Source of the DNA: Paraphysomonas bandaiensis
Taxonomy: Eukaryota > Chrysophyceae
Assembly: GCA_965644295.1 (NCBI GenBank)
Contig: CBFFRP010000217.1
Location: 415,885-479,884, forward strand
Reading direction: 5' to 3'
Length of the DNA stretch: 64,000 nt
The notes under the pieces are model-generated. The model saw only the letters and a list, made by a program, of their open reading frames with translations, did no database searches and was not told the origin of the DNA. Positions within the stretch are counted from its first letter, which is position 1; each line of letters begins with the position of its first letter. Both the position numbers and the translations under genes were made by a program. Positions 21,202 through 33,512 of this stretch are shown one piece after another.

Positions 21202-24200
21202 ATGAACGATTGTCACGACTTTATAATAGATGTGGAGAATACAGCTAAACGTATTCTTAAGCAGTCAAATAAGAAGCAGCTGGAGGCCACTAGACAAGAT
21301 CAACTTCGTCAAGCTCGATTAGATAAGAAAACAAAGAAGAAACAATCTGATAAGGGTCATGGTACTATGAATATCGCTGATATTTATAGTAATGATAAGG
21401 TCACACTTGAGAGGACGTTTGGTACCAGTACAGCAGGTATGAAGCCACTGGTAGACACTGCTATGGCGAAGACGAGAGTGTTGGATTACTCTGTACCTCG
21501 TATGGCTATCTCATTAGGAGCTGATACGGTTAATTTAGATGGAAATAAGTCACTTGATAGTGGTAGTACTCCGCTTAAACCCGGTAATTTAAGTCCAATT
21601 CGCAAACGGCCTAGTTCCTCTAGTGGAAAGGCTGTACGGACTCAAGCACTGGAGGAAGAAAAACAATTGCGCCGGAGCAAAATTTTAGAAAAACTAAAGG
21701 ACTCTCCGTTTCAACCTAGCCCTACAACTCTTGCCTTAGAGAAAATGAATAGTAAGAAGGCTGCCTTGACAAGTAAATCCACTCCGAATTTGAAACAGGA
21801 AACTGACTGGGCATTGCGTATGCATGCCAGCAATGTACTTAGTGGTAAGGGTTCCTCCTCCAACGCAAATAAGATATTTCTTAAATCACAAGCTGCTGCT
21901 AATGTGCCGACTGGAGTGGTTAAGGAGGCACAAGGACCGATTGATTGGTCTTCACGGGGATTACGTGAAAAGTACCGGAATGAGGATGCGCGCGAATTGG
22001 CATGGTCAACATATATGGATGCTATATCTTATGCTGATAACACGGCTTTTGAAGAAGACAAGCAGTTGATCCCTGTAGCTGTAGTTGAACGTCACCCCGT
22101 CATGCGAATGTTTTTTGACCGTCTGACTGAAGAGAATTTACTCTCCCGCCAACGCACTTTGGCTCGACTACGTATGAAGCGCTTTGTGCAAAATGTACAG
22201 GAGGTGTGGCTAACGAATCTCGCCCATCTAAGAGAGCACCAGGTGGAGAACATGTTTGGTGCAACAGGTAGTAGTAGCAGTGCTGGAGGAAGCCGAAGTG
22301 GTAGCGGTACCAACAGTGAAGGAAGCGTAGGCATCGGGGTGCCAGGTATTTCATATCATGTTAAAGTTTTTAATAACTGACAGTATTATTCGCCATCGAC
22401 TGTAGTTTTAGTGTTGTGACGAATGTGTTGTTTTCAGTTAATGCAATAATATTCTCATCATAGTACCTTATTGTTCACTATGATATTATTCAGGTGGTAC
22501 AGGTGGAGGAGGTGTGCCGAGAGGAAAAGGTCTTCGAGACCGCCGTGATGTGCGAGCTATCAAGGACATGTCTTCTCAAATTCAGAGTGTCTCCCACACG
22601 AGAGCACTCAAAAGTTCCTTTTATACTACCAGAATGCCAGAACCATCTGTGCGGCTTGATTATGTCGCTGAACCATGTCCGAAGCACGATGTTTCAGCTC
22701 TGCTTCCACCGCCTCCGTTTCATCAAAGACTGCTTTTACAGCGTACAGATTTGAGTACCACAGAAAGTTCATGGCCGTTTGTTGTGTGCATTGACCGGCT
22801 TGTACCACCTTTCGCCTCTAGTCCGAGCCCGCGGCCAACTGGGACAGGTGATGCTACTCCATCAACTGAAGATGGAACACCGGTTCCAACTCTGCAGTCG
22901 CATCAAGCGAGCACATTCACAGCGTCTTCAGCGTCAAATGTGATGTGGAGAGTTAATTTGGTCCGTACGAACGAGGAGCTTCTTGTGAAGACGTATCTTA
23001 TACCGGAGAAAGACGTAGAGTATTTTATTAGTGATTTAGCTGAGAAGTGGCAAGAACTGCATGGTGACGATGCTGATACTGTCAGTCAGACAAGTAATGG
23101 TAACGAAGAGTTAATTTATGAGATTGAGGAAGCAGACATTGCATGGGGAAATGGAATCGAGCTAAACAGTTCAGTGAGGGTGTATATACGAGATGTTGGC
23201 GCTCGCTCATTGAACTCCCTGTCGCCTGTTTCGCATCGTGACAACAGCGTTGAAATGGTAATCCATGTCGAACTCAGGGATGACTACGAAGGAGTACAAG
23301 TACATCCTCTTACCATCAACTCTATCGAACTCTGCTCACTACTTGGTGTGCAAGAGACTCCTTCCATTGCAATATCTATCAAGGAATGGTTCCGCGAAAG
23401 TGTTTCTGCTGACAGTGCAAGTCATTATATATGGGAGCGTTTAGCATTTCAGTTGCATTTTACGGAAGGTGATGAGGATGCTGGGACTGGAGACCCTTTA
23501 CCCACTACACTTGGTTTACATCCTCATGAGGTAGATACAGCAACATCATATCAGGCAGGTCAGAATGACTCATCTGTAAATGAGTTTGGACAGAACAAAA
23601 TATTGAACTCGAATGTGCTACCCAGTGCAAAGGCTATACAGATGGCATACACACTCCTGAGCTTGTTGCAAGTGTCTGATGAGTTGGAGTTGTCAGTAGC
23701 TGATCTGCAACTACCAGAGGGTATCACAATGACAACTGATGAAGATGAGGCTGGAGCCGAAAAGTCATCAAAAGTTCTGGATGTGGCATACCTTCCATTT
23801 AAGTACATAGAAGACAATCATTCTTTTGAGGATCTTGCGGATGTCGTGAATTCGTTATCGCTGCGTGTGAGTGGTGGTGAACAGCTCTTATCTCAAATTC
23901 CAGGAGCATCTGCGGTGGGATCAATGGGCCTTTGGTACACATATCCTCTGCATAAAGAGCGTACACAGGCATCCGCTATTTTTTATCGCAACCCACAGGT
24001 GTCCTCTACCGATACGGTGCTAGTAAACCTCACTCTTGCACTGGACACTTCCGTGTTATCTCTTCCATCTCTGGCTTGGGAAGGGCACCCAGAGAATCCT
24101 CCAGCTACGATTCACAATCCTGCAGATGGAGTTGTTCCTATGATATCCCCCTTTCCGAAGACCCTTACTGCCACTCCTGTGAAGACAATATACGATTCGC

Positions 24201-27197
24201 TGACGACTCCAGTGGTTCACATATTTTCGACTACGCCAATTGAGGGTATGGATTATCCGGAGCTCGAGCCCCTGTGGACGAAACGAAAGAAGGCCCCGAA
24301 GGGCTTCTACCGGCACGTCCCGCTACGAAGCAAGGATGGCTTCCGACACCAAGTCACTGAAAATCTACTTGCGACGGACCCTGTGCTTCCAACGATTGTA
24401 TTCGGTGTTACGAGGATGGGTGCTATGCCCAACGCACCAGCTGTGCATACCAGAAGTGTTTGGCACTCGATTATTACTATTAATGAGAGTATTAATAGGT
24501 GACTTATATATAATTATTTTGTTATGACGTTTACATGGAAATTTTTGTTCAGGGTACGGGGGGCCCAAGACTACCACTACGTTCTCGCTAATGACTTATC
24601 ACATGGACCCAATGATCCGGCGTGTTTTACCATTCGCTTTTTTGGATATGGTAGTAAGGAGTTGTTTCGTGCGGATATTTTATGTAGTGCGTTCCAAATG
24701 ATGGAAGCACAATATAAAGAGATTCAAGTGGAGAGGGATAGATTTGCACGTGAGAATTCGCTTGAAGCGAAGATCGAGAGCAGTGAGGTATGTTATCTGT
24801 ACTGTATTGGTGTCGATTCCGATGTGTTTGAGGGTCTTTCTAACTCTGAATGTCAAGGTGTATCTGAGAACGAAACAGAAGCAGTATGAGATACTAATTC
24901 GAAAGCGAACTCAGCTTGCAATTGAAAAGAAAATGCGCAAGGTTAGTATGGTGAATGGGGCGTTTGAGTAATTTACAATGTCTCGTCTGTTTTTCTTGCT
25001 TTCCTGTCGAAGATAGTAGTGTTTCAATATAACGTAGAGCCATATGTGCAATAGGTATCGAAATCTGAATTGGGGTGGAGGCGGCGATTAGAGTTTAGTG
25101 TAGTCTTGGAAACGCAGGGAGATTGGGAGCAACGTCTGGATCAGCGGGCTGGTACTTGTTTCTTCCACCGTATAACAGAAGATGGACCTGAGTTTGAGGC
25201 GCTAGTTGACACATGTCAATGGGAAGTTCCTCCTACGTGGAACGGTGATCCTTTGGCAGCGGCTGTTGAAGGAGAGCATAAAACGGACGTTAAAGGATCA
25301 ACGAATATGGATATGACCCCAGGAGAAGGTGCGTTCAACCAACCCGAAGAAGTATGGATGCCCCATTTAGAATTGGGGGAAATGTCACACTTCAGTGACG
25401 ATAAGACACCTGGCACAAAGTCCACAACACTTAAGCGTCCTGGACAAGATAAAGGGGACAAACGTGTAGGTACAGCGAGAGGTAGTCTAACATCTCGCTC
25501 CAGCCGAATCAGCCCCTCTAAAGAGTCAAGCCAGCCAACACACGCAGCTGGCTCAGGTGCTAGTGGACCTGGTGCAGCAGAAGAACTTCTACTTAATGAT
25601 GACCTTGTGTATGCACTTGCACGACGTCTTGGCCTTCCAACTGACTCAATTGTTCCGGCATCTCAATTGCCATCTGTCTTCACGGCTAATACATCAATGG
25701 ATAAAAGCCGGTCGTTTGCAAAGGGATCTGTATCGTTTGACCCATTTTCATCCTTTCAGTCATCGACTGATGAAGGTATCCATTACCACTCTTACATGCA
25801 GAGTTGAAATGTGATTGCATCACATACCGTTCGCAATACTTGTGCACATTGTCTGCTACGCTTTTAATATTTGTGTTCATATTATTCGCGATGATTATGA
25901 TAGCTTATCTTACTGATTGCTACGCAGGAAGTGGCGAAGGTTTACTGGCCCCTCGATTGCCTTCAGATATACCTGCTGTTCGGGATGCCGAAGACCCTGA
26001 ATTTGATTCTGACGATGATCTCTGGTCAGACGACGAACGCCTCGTGGGAGACATGGAAGACGACGATGTTGGCGCATTCTTACCTGCTAGCCATGCAGAT
26101 GTTAAGCGATATAAAAAAGAACAAGCGGAATTATTGGGTAACGCTGGGATAGACAAAGAAACAAAGAAACCAGACACCGCAGCACGAAGTGGAGAAAAAG
26201 TACCATATCTCAATTTACAGGATCGTATTGGTGTCGGTGAGCCACATGAAAACAACAAGAGTGTGATGGCTTGGCGTAAATTGCCTCGTCCAGAAATTCC
26301 CGCGAAATTCTTTCAGCGGTGTACCCAAACCAACACTCTGGGTCCGGACAGTGGTTCTGTGTCTAACAAGCCTAATACTCCTGTATTTTTAGTGCCACTT
26401 TCACCCGTAGATGCATGTCAATACGAACCGATGACGTTCAGTGTTGATGTTGAAAGCATATTTATTCCTGATGCAAAGCAAGATATGGATCGGGTGTTGG
26501 CGAATATTGAGCGGAACATTGCCCGCGAGGAGGAGCTATCGAAGACTGTAGCTACCGATGATGTGCTTCTCTTTGGTGGCAACAATACTGAGGGCATGAC
26601 TTCAGTGGATAACTTTGTCGCCAAGCAATATAGACAAGACAAGGAAGCCTTCCGGGATCCAAAGCAAGAGGCTGTGGAAAAGGCGCTACTTGCAGCGAAA
26701 ACCACCAACCTTGCCGAGATGGAGGATGCCCTCGAGGAAGATATTTCTATCGACACAGCAGACCAGTTTGGAAACACTCTTCTCATACTTGCTGCTCAAC
26801 AGGTGATTAATGCACCTTTGTGTTATACTACTTATTGTTGAGTTTTTCTCGCGCTTATAGTCATTTACACTGCTCGTGCTATTGAGCTATAGTTTCGTTA
26901 ATCTGAACACCTGATTTTTCGTAGGGAAGCAAGCGAATGTGCAAATATTTGCTTCGTCGCGGGGCGAATATCAACGTGCAGACTCTCGCTGGACATACAG
27001 CTCTGCATTACTGTTATGCATATTCTCACTTCGAGCTGGCAGAATATCTGAAATCTAGGGTAAGTGTGTTCGTGTTTCATAAAGCTTGAGAATTATAATT
27101 TATATACCAATAGGGGGCTAATGACGCCATTCTAAATGGCGAGAATTTAACGTGTTACGAAGGACTTAGTGCCTCTGGTGTAGCAGCGATTGTATAA
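21202..27197 (+). CDS. Large WW-like and ankyrin-repeat protein, possibly flagellar
   Basis: Eight exons (21202-22345, 22494-24498, 24553-24787, 24858-24941, 25055-25775, 25928-26802, 26925-27059, 27114-27197), all with GT-AG borders and consistent phase, give 1760 residues. The N-terminus is a Lys-rich helix (KRILKQSNKKQLEATRQDQL). The central third holds beta-rich, unassigned regions (residues about 490-1050). A coiled coil follows (RTKQKQYEILIRKRTQLAIE). A WW-like module lies near 25100-25240 (CFFHRITEDG ... CQWEVPPTW). The C-terminus has ankyrin repeats (FGNTLLILAAQQGSKRMCKY, LLRRGANINVQTLAGHTALH) and a closing LTCYEGL motif. I do not recognise a named family. The divergent pairing with RSPH3 suggests a flagellar role, which is inference. 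Confidence 0.8.
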
Positions 27198-27606
27198 ATA
27201 GTGTCGTACAATAAATCCATTATGCTTTTATGACGAGCATAGTAGTTGTATCTAGTATTGTACGGATCACTGTGAGGTAATTGTGATGGTAAATTGTGAC
27301 ATTTCGAATGTTAGGTGAACGTTGGTGTAGTCGCTATAGTGTGGATGTATTACTGATAGTATATACTTATTCTTTTCTGATGAAACTCGAGGTACTGTAA
27401 TTGATCTAGTAACTATACTTCTGACTGATGTGTTTGGTATTGAATGCGAATGATGGTCATTCCATTGATCATGGAATCGTAGGTAGACATGTATTAATTA
27501 TTGATATTAAGATGCAATTTCTTCACTCAGGAAGTTGCTTGTAGATAGTAGATAGCATTGTAGTTGTAGATTTATTTATTGTTATTCATTTATATTGATT
27601 ATTGCT
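27198..27606. other. Intergenic stretch, nothing recognised
   Basis: AT-rich sequence downstream of the WW/ankyrin gene. No gene or repeat identified. Confidence 0.6.
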
Positions 27607-27755
27607 ATGGATGAGGATATGAATGTTGGAGCACAATATCCTTCTAAGTTGGAGACAGTGAGAAGGACCTTGAGGATAGTGCTAGAGGGATATGACCCTT
27701 CAATAGCCAATACTAGTGAGGACCAAGTTAGGGCTGTTGGTATTGCATTTGGTCT

Positions 27756-28021
27756 AAATAAAGAATTGATCTTTATAATAGTAAAACAATGTTGTGATTA
27801 TTAGAGTGTAAGTAAAGAACACAATAGAGTGAAAATTATGAATGACAATGTAGAACGTACTATCATGCACAACGGAATAGTTAGAAGTGTAACTGATAAT
27901 GACGACGTTATGATGACGATCACATATCTTCGACAGATACTCTCTCTAATTCAGTTCATGATATATTTCATTGAACATTATAACTCACAGATACAATCAT
28001 GTATTAAGCTGAATCCTAATA
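27756..28021 (-). repeat. 3' LTR of the copia element
   Basis: 266 bases, identical to 33247-33512 in my side-by-side reading. It lies downstream of the polyprotein stop, next to the polypurine tract at about 28022-28030. Confidence 0.93.
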
Positions 28022-28221
28022 CGCCCCCTCAATGAAATAATCAGTGAACCGTAGATAATAGAGAAAATATGAACTTATGCACACTGAGAGTAAAAACCAG
28101 AGTAGCAGTCACTATCCAATAACAAGCGAACTGCAGAGATGCTGTATTGTGAGACCATCCTTCTAGTCCAGCATCATGTATTGAATAAAAGTAAAAAAAA
28201 ATGGTAAAAACTCCGTGTAAC

Positions 28222-31200
28222 TCAAACTAGCCACCTAGGTCGTTTGTGGCTTGTTAATTGTGATTTAGGTGTCTCTGAGGTTGTTGATCGCTTCCTGTTG
28301 CTGCTGGATGGGATGTCGAACCCAGCTCCCCCCATCAATGTAGTTCGCAATTGAAGAAAATTAGTTGCTCCTAGTGGTTTCGTGAGAAGATCGGCTAACA
28401 TTGACGTGGTGGGAATATGGTCAACAGTCAATTGGTTTTCGGCAATATTTTCTCGAATGAAATGGTACCGTATCGCAATATGTTTCGTACGACGATGATG
28501 AATAGGATTGTAACATAATTGGACTGCCCCTTTATTATCGCACCAAATAGTTGTTGAGAATGGAAGTTTGAAACCAATTTCTGATAATAAAGAGCGTAGC
28601 CATAATGCTTCCTGAGCTGCTGACGATAGAGCCATATACTCAGCTTCAGTAGATGACAATGCCACAGTTGTCTGTAATCGAGATTGCCATGATATAAGAC
28701 AATTACCTATGAAGAATGTAAAGGCTGTAGTGGACCGTCGAGTGAGGTGACACCGTGCCCAATCGCTATCGCAGTATCCTGACAATGTTATGTGGGATCC
28801 AGAATATATCAATCCTTGCTTAGCAGTGCCTTTGAGATACCTAAGAACATGTAGCGCAGCATTACAGGTAGTTAGATTAGGCATATCAGAAAATCTGGCA
28901 AGAGTATTGACTGCATAGGCGATATCCGGTCGAGTGCATACAGCTAGATACATTAGGGAACCTATGAGCTCCTTGTAGGGGAAATTCTGAACATAACTTT
29001 GATTTGACTCTGAAAGATGATTGTATTCATGTAAATCATAGTTGAAAGACAGTAACATAGGTGTTGACATGGGTTTACTGTTAGACATGTTGAATTTGTC
29101 CAGTAACTTTCTGACGTACTGCTCCTGACTGAGAGTCGTGATATTTTTGTCAAAATCTTGATGAATGGAGATGCCCAAGTAATAGTCTAGGAGTCCGAGA
29201 TCCGTAATTTCGAACTTTTTGGATAAATGGTCTTTGAATTGTTGGATATCAGTGTCGGATGTAGATGCTATAATAATATCATCCACATACATGGCTATTA
29301 GCATAATCCTGCCATTAATCTGTTTTTTGAATATACACGGGTCAGATATTAGTCTGGTGAAACCCATATCTAGCATAAAATTTGTACAGCACTTATACCA
29401 GTTAAGACCTGCTTGCTTTAGACCGTAGATGCTTTTCATCAGTTTGAGGACTTTTCCGTCAGGGACGTCCATGCCAGGAGGGGGATGCATGTATATGTCC
29501 TCTTCGAGGTCAGCATTGATGTACGCAGTTGTGAAATCGATTTGGTGCAATTTGAGTTTCATAATAGTCGAAAGGGCAATAATTGTACGTAGTGATGTAG
29601 CCTTCGCGACGGGGCTGTATGTATCATTATAATCGATGCCTTGGATTTGAGTAAAACCCTGTGCGACCAGTCGAGCCTTGAATTTGATATCATTCTGTTT
29701 TCTTTTTATTTTGAATATGAGTTTCCCCTTTATGGCTCTTGCTCCAGGTGGTAACGCAGTGTATCTCCAGCATCCTTTCCTCTGAAGAGTGGATATTTCT
29801 CTGTTGATAGCATCGATCCACTGCTGTTTATATTTACCTGAAATAGCATCTTGAACACTCTTTGGTGTATCAGTTAGCTCGTCAATGTCATCGCAATTAC
29901 TGATAGCATGCATAACAATATCAATATTGTTTGTATGTAATTTTGATATACATTGTGTATCATGTGCCATATGATTTACTACATGTTTAGCATTTACATC
30001 ACATGTATATGCACCATCACCAAGTTTATGTATATTTACAATTACCCGTTTCCTGGCCATTCTCCTGCTTCGGAGAACACTCTTTTTACCAGCTAATAAT
30101 TGTTGTTTTGCTGTTGCACGGACCTTACTTGGCCCTTCAGGTGTATCCTGATTTTCCCAATCTCCCGATGAATCAGCAGACTTGTTACCGCGTTTGGCCA
30201 TACGCTGGTGCACACGATCCACTTGACCGTGTGGTGCCGGATTCGGCACTAGATTCCCATTGAGTTGTTTCGGAGGGCGAGTCTTCGCTATCTTTGCATC
30301 GGAGTGGGTAGGTTCACACCGATGGCTGCTGATTCTCTCCTGCGCGGCATCATGATGTCTGAGATTCTCGCCACTCCCCCTGGAAGTAGCGGCTGGCGCT
30401 GGAGATCCAATAACTGTATCGGGGTCTCGATCTGATTTGCTGGATTTATGTATTGGGGTTTTCGATCGAGAAGTATTACATTTGAGACCAACTGCTTTGA
30501 GATCTATGTAGTCTTCAGTGTACCTTTCGACGTCTGCAGCATGAATGGGGTCGTCGAGCTGGATGAGTCGTGTGATGTCACCGCTGTCGTCCACTAGACC
30601 ACGATACGCTGCGATTAATCCTTTTCTGAGCTTTACTTGAGTCGTTACATATGTTAATCCATCGTCTGGATCTACATGAGCTAGACCTATGAGATATTTG
30701 AAACTTTCTACTGTCCTGGAGGTCTCATTCTCTCTGAAGATCTCATTTATCTCCTTAAAATATCTCTTATCCGCTGGTGGAACACATTCGTTGAAAAATA
30801 CATGTCCTGATATAACAAAGTCTCTTAATGCGGGAACAAAGACTATATATCCAGGACCATCCTCTCGATAGCCCATAAAATACCCAGGCCAGCTATGTCT
30901 GTCCCAGTTGTTCTTTCGGAGACTGGAATCGATATTCACAAAGCATTTACATCCCCATATTCTGGCATAACTCAAGTCTGGTATTTCATTTTCGATGAAT
31001 TGGAGTGGGGACATGAATCCTTTAGCAGTTTTGCAAGGTAGCCTGTTCTTCATGTGTGTGGATGTCTTCATGGCTTGTTCCCAGAAATTCGTTGGAAGAC
31101 CTGAATCCATCAAGCTACTAAGTGCTCGTTCTTTGATGGTTCTCCATGGTCGCTCTTGAAATGGGTTGTCCTCAGGAGTATAGGGAGCGTTAAAAGTCCA

Positions 31201-33237
31201 TGTTGCTCCAATGTATTGGAGATATTCCAATACTTTTCGTGAGACTAGTTCCTTCCCTCCATCGGCATGGTAATGTTGTAGTCGTTTACCCCTACTGCGT
31301 AGATACGTGACGACTTTCTGGATGGATTGGATAACGAAATTTTCATCTCTCGTTGTTCCGTAGGAGTCCCACTGGTACCTTGATGCTACATCGGCGATCC
31401 CAAGTACATATCGATTTCCGGTAATAATTGCATCGGGTGTATGTGGTCCTGAGAAATCGGCTACTATGAGCTCCCCCAGCTCCTTTGCCCTTCTCATTCT
31501 TTTCAACAACATTTGGCGGGTGGCATTCCTGTGCTTTCGTCTATGTGATTTCCCAGTCGCACATCCATCGCATAAACCGCCAGGTAGAGAGGCAACACTC
31601 ATCTCCTCCTTTGTCATCTTGACACCAGTTATTAGACGTGATTTTATTGCCTTCTGTATGAGTCCAAGTGATGCATGTGCTAGTCTCTTATGTGCTAACA
31701 GTGCAGGTTGACCTGAGGCAGTTGATGCGAGGTGAGATTCATCAGTGGGAATACCGAGGTCTGATAGTGGAATTTCGTATAGGCCTCCAACGCGCTGGCC
31801 TTTCGATAGCAATATGCCGTCTTTAAATATTTCCACTGACTGGTTTCTGAATATGATTTCATGTCCGAGGTCATCCAGTTGGCTAATAGAAATGAGGGTC
31901 CTAGACGCTTGGTCCACGTGTTTGCACTTGGGGATGATTCCAAGTCTTCCATGACCTGAGGATATCATTGTAGACCCTGATTTGGCTGTTTGAATCTCGG
32001 TGAGGCAATCAGTGTAGTCCGTAAGGTAGCTTGCTTCTGATGTAATTGATACTGTGCACCCCGAGTCAAGAGATCCCATTCCTGCCTTTTGATCACTAAT
32101 GAAGTGTGATTCATCGCTCGGTGTGTAAGCAACTCCTCCGTAGTCTCGTCCTTTTTGATAGTCTGACGATGGACCACTGTCTTCATAATTTGCAAGTTGA
32201 TCAGAGTGGTCGTGGAAATATTCGTTACTCTTAGTCTGGAATTTCACTCTCTTGAATTTCGGTTTTCCTCTTGTTGATGACTTGTTGTCGGAGGAGCTTT
32301 TCATCTCTTGAATCTTCTCCCAGGAGTGCTTGCATTCCGATGCAATGTGCCCCTTTCCTCCGCATCTGAAGCACTTAATGTCTTTATCGGTTCTCTTATC
32401 ATGTTTCTGTTTATTGGAGCGATATTTGGAAGATGTCCCTCTTTTTCGCTTAAAATTGACTTTGCTGCGGGAAAATGGGGGTTTTGATGCTGCGAGGTGA
32501 CTACTGTCAGTTTTTGTGTCTTCATTGTTGGATGATAGGAGCGTTCCAACAGACGAGCTTCCTAACCCGCGAAGTCTGCGAATCAATACTTTATAATCAT
32601 CAATTGGATGTAGCTGCAGATTAATTGCCAATTCTCGGTAAACCATGTTATCTTCTGAAACAATTCCCTGTCGTATTCGGGATATTAAGTCTTGGTCGTT
32701 GATCCGATGACCATAATTGATAAGCTTGTTTTTGAGTTTTTCGATAGCGTCAAGAAAATTGATTATTGACTGACCTTTTTTGATTTTTAGGCTCTGAAAT
32801 TGACCAATCAGGTCGGTGATAACGTCATTTGTCGTTTTTTCCTTGAAGTGGGCTAGCAGATCGGTCCAGGCGGTTTTTCCGTCTCCATCGGGGACGTTTT
32901 CCAAAATCCCTTCGGCCTCTTCATCCTGACCAATGACAGCGCTCGAAATGACAGACCATAGGTAATTGTTACCTTCATCATAATATCGTTTCGTTTCGTG
33001 ATACTGGTCGAGTCGATATTGATAATCTTCGTCATCTGAAATCTCTCCTTCTTCAGGTTCAGTTGGATGATCGTTTTGTAGGGTATGAACGATCTTGGGC
33101 TTTCTGTAAAACCATGCACGGCATTTCTTCTGCCACTTGGAGAAGTTCTTCGCGTCGAACTTTGGCATTGAGTCTTTCTGTTTTTCGGTTGTTGAATCCG
33201 AGTCGGTTGAGTCGTAACTTGTAACTTTAACTGACAT
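28222..33237 (-). CDS. Copia gag-pol polyprotein
   Basis: One uninterrupted frame of 1671 residues. The order is: gag (about 1-285, UBN2-like); CCHC knuckle CFRCGGKGHIASEC (289-302); aspartic protease DSG (391-393); integrase zinc-binding H..H..CDGC (about 516-559); integrase core with D594, D659 and E695 (FSGPH, HADGGKE, PEDNPFQER); reverse transcriptase with YVDD at 1317-1320; and RNase H with DSDW and STEAEYMALS near 1470-1515. The start ATG lies only two bases past the primer-binding site core TGGTAGCG, so there is essentially no leader. All catalytic residues are in place, so the element may be active. Gag and pol share one frame with no visible frameshift site. Confidence 0.95.
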   Translation of the reverse strand: MSVKVTSYDSTDSDSTTEKQKDSMPKFDAKNFSKWQKKCRAWFYRKPKIVHTLQNDHPTEPEEGEISDDEDYQYRLDQYHETKRYYDEGNNYLWSVISSAVIGQDEEAEGILENVPDGDGKTAWTDLLAHFKEKTTNDVITDLIGQFQSLKIKKGQSIINFLDAIEKLKNKLINYGHRINDQDLISRIRQGIVSEDNMVYRELAINLQLHPIDDYKVLIRRLRGLGSSSVGTLLSSNNEDTKTDSSHLAASKPPFSRSKVNFKRKRGTSSKYRSNKQKHDKRTDKDIKCFRCGGKGHIASECKHSWEKIQEMKSSSDNKSSTRGKPKFKRVKFQTKSNEYFHDHSDQLANYEDSGPSSDYQKGRDYGGVAYTPSDESHFISDQKAGMGSLDSGCTVSITSEASYLTDYTDCLTEIQTAKSGSTMISSGHGRLGIIPKCKHVDQASRTLISISQLDDLGHEIIFRNQSVEIFKDGILLSKGQRVGGLYEIPLSDLGIPTDESHLASTASGQPALLAHKRLAHASLGLIQKAIKSRLITGVKMTKEEMSVASLPGGLCDGCATGKSHRRKHRNATRQMLLKRMRRAKELGELIVADFSGPHTPDAIITGNRYVLGIADVASRYQWDSYGTTRDENFVIQSIQKVVTYLRSRGKRLQHYHADGGKELVSRKVLEYLQYIGATWTFNAPYTPEDNPFQERPWRTIKERALSSLMDSGLPTNFWEQAMKTSTHMKNRLPCKTAKGFMSPLQFIENEIPDLSYARIWGCKCFVNIDSSLRKNNWDRHSWPGYFMGYREDGPGYIVFVPALRDFVISGHVFFNECVPPADKRYFKEINEIFRENETSRTVESFKYLIGLAHVDPDDGLTYVTTQVKLRKGLIAAYRGLVDDSGDITRLIQLDDPIHAADVERYTEDYIDLKAVGLKCNTSRSKTPIHKSSKSDRDPDTVIGSPAPAATSRGSGENLRHHDAAQERISSHRCEPTHSDAKIAKTRPPKQLNGNLVPNPAPHGQVDRVHQRMAKRGNKSADSSGDWENQDTPEGPSKVRATAKQQLLAGKKSVLRSRRMARKRVIVNIHKLGDGAYTCDVNAKHVVNHMAHDTQCISKLHTNNIDIVMHAISNCDDIDELTDTPKSVQDAISGKYKQQWIDAINREISTLQRKGCWRYTALPPGARAIKGKLIFKIKRKQNDIKFKARLVAQGFTQIQGIDYNDTYSPVAKATSLRTIIALSTIMKLKLHQIDFTTAYINADLEEDIYMHPPPGMDVPDGKVLKLMKSIYGLKQAGLNWYKCCTNFMLDMGFTRLISDPCIFKKQINGRIMLIAMYVDDIIIASTSDTDIQQFKDHLSKKFEITDLGLLDYYLGISIHQDFDKNITTLSQEQYVRKLLDKFNMSNSKPMSTPMLLSFNYDLHEYNHLSESNQSYVQNFPYKELIGSLMYLAVCTRPDIAYAVNTLARFSDMPNLTTCNAALHVLRYLKGTAKQGLIYSGSHITLSGYCDSDWARCHLTRRSTTAFTFFIGNCLISWQSRLQTTVALSSTEAEYMALSSAAQEALWLRSLLSEIGFKLPFSTTIWCDNKGAVQLCYNPIHHRRTKHIAIRYHFIRENIAENQLTVDHIPTTSMLADLLTKPLGATNFLQLRTTLMGGAGFDIPSSSNRKRSTTSETPKSQLTSHKRPRWLV

Positions 33238-33246
33238 CTCGCTACC

Positions 33247-33512
33247 AAATAAAGAATTGATCTTTATAATAGTAAAACAATGTTGTGATTATTAGAGTGT
33301 AAGTAAAGAACACAATAGAGTGAAAATTATGAATGACAATGTAGAACGTACTATCATGCACAACGGAATAGTTAGAAGTGTAACTGATAATGACGACGTT
33401 ATGATGACGATCACATATCTTCGACAGATACTCTCTCTAATTCAGTTCATGATATATTTCATTGAACATTATAACTCACAGATACAATCATGTATTAAGC
33501 TGAATCCTAATA
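33247..33512 (-). repeat. 5' LTR of the copia element
   Basis: 266 bases, identical to the other LTR. On the minus strand it drives the polyprotein. The primer-binding site follows at once (plus-strand complement CGCTACCA at about 33240-33247). Confidence 0.93.

Larger units (their letters stand above)
27757..33512 (-). mobile_element. Intact Ty1/copia LTR retrotransposon
   Basis: Full-length element on the minus strand. The 266-bp LTRs are identical. The 5-bp target duplication GTCTA occurs at 27752-27756 and 33513-33517. A primer-binding site TGGTAGCG directly follows the 5' LTR, matching the 3' end of initiator tRNA-Met. A purine tract GAGGGGGCG precedes the 3' LTR. The domain order protease-integrase-RT-RNase H defines the copia group. 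The LTR ends are TATTAG...TTTATT rather than the usual TG...CA. The edge position is uncertain by one base because a flanking A is shared. Confidence 0.95.
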
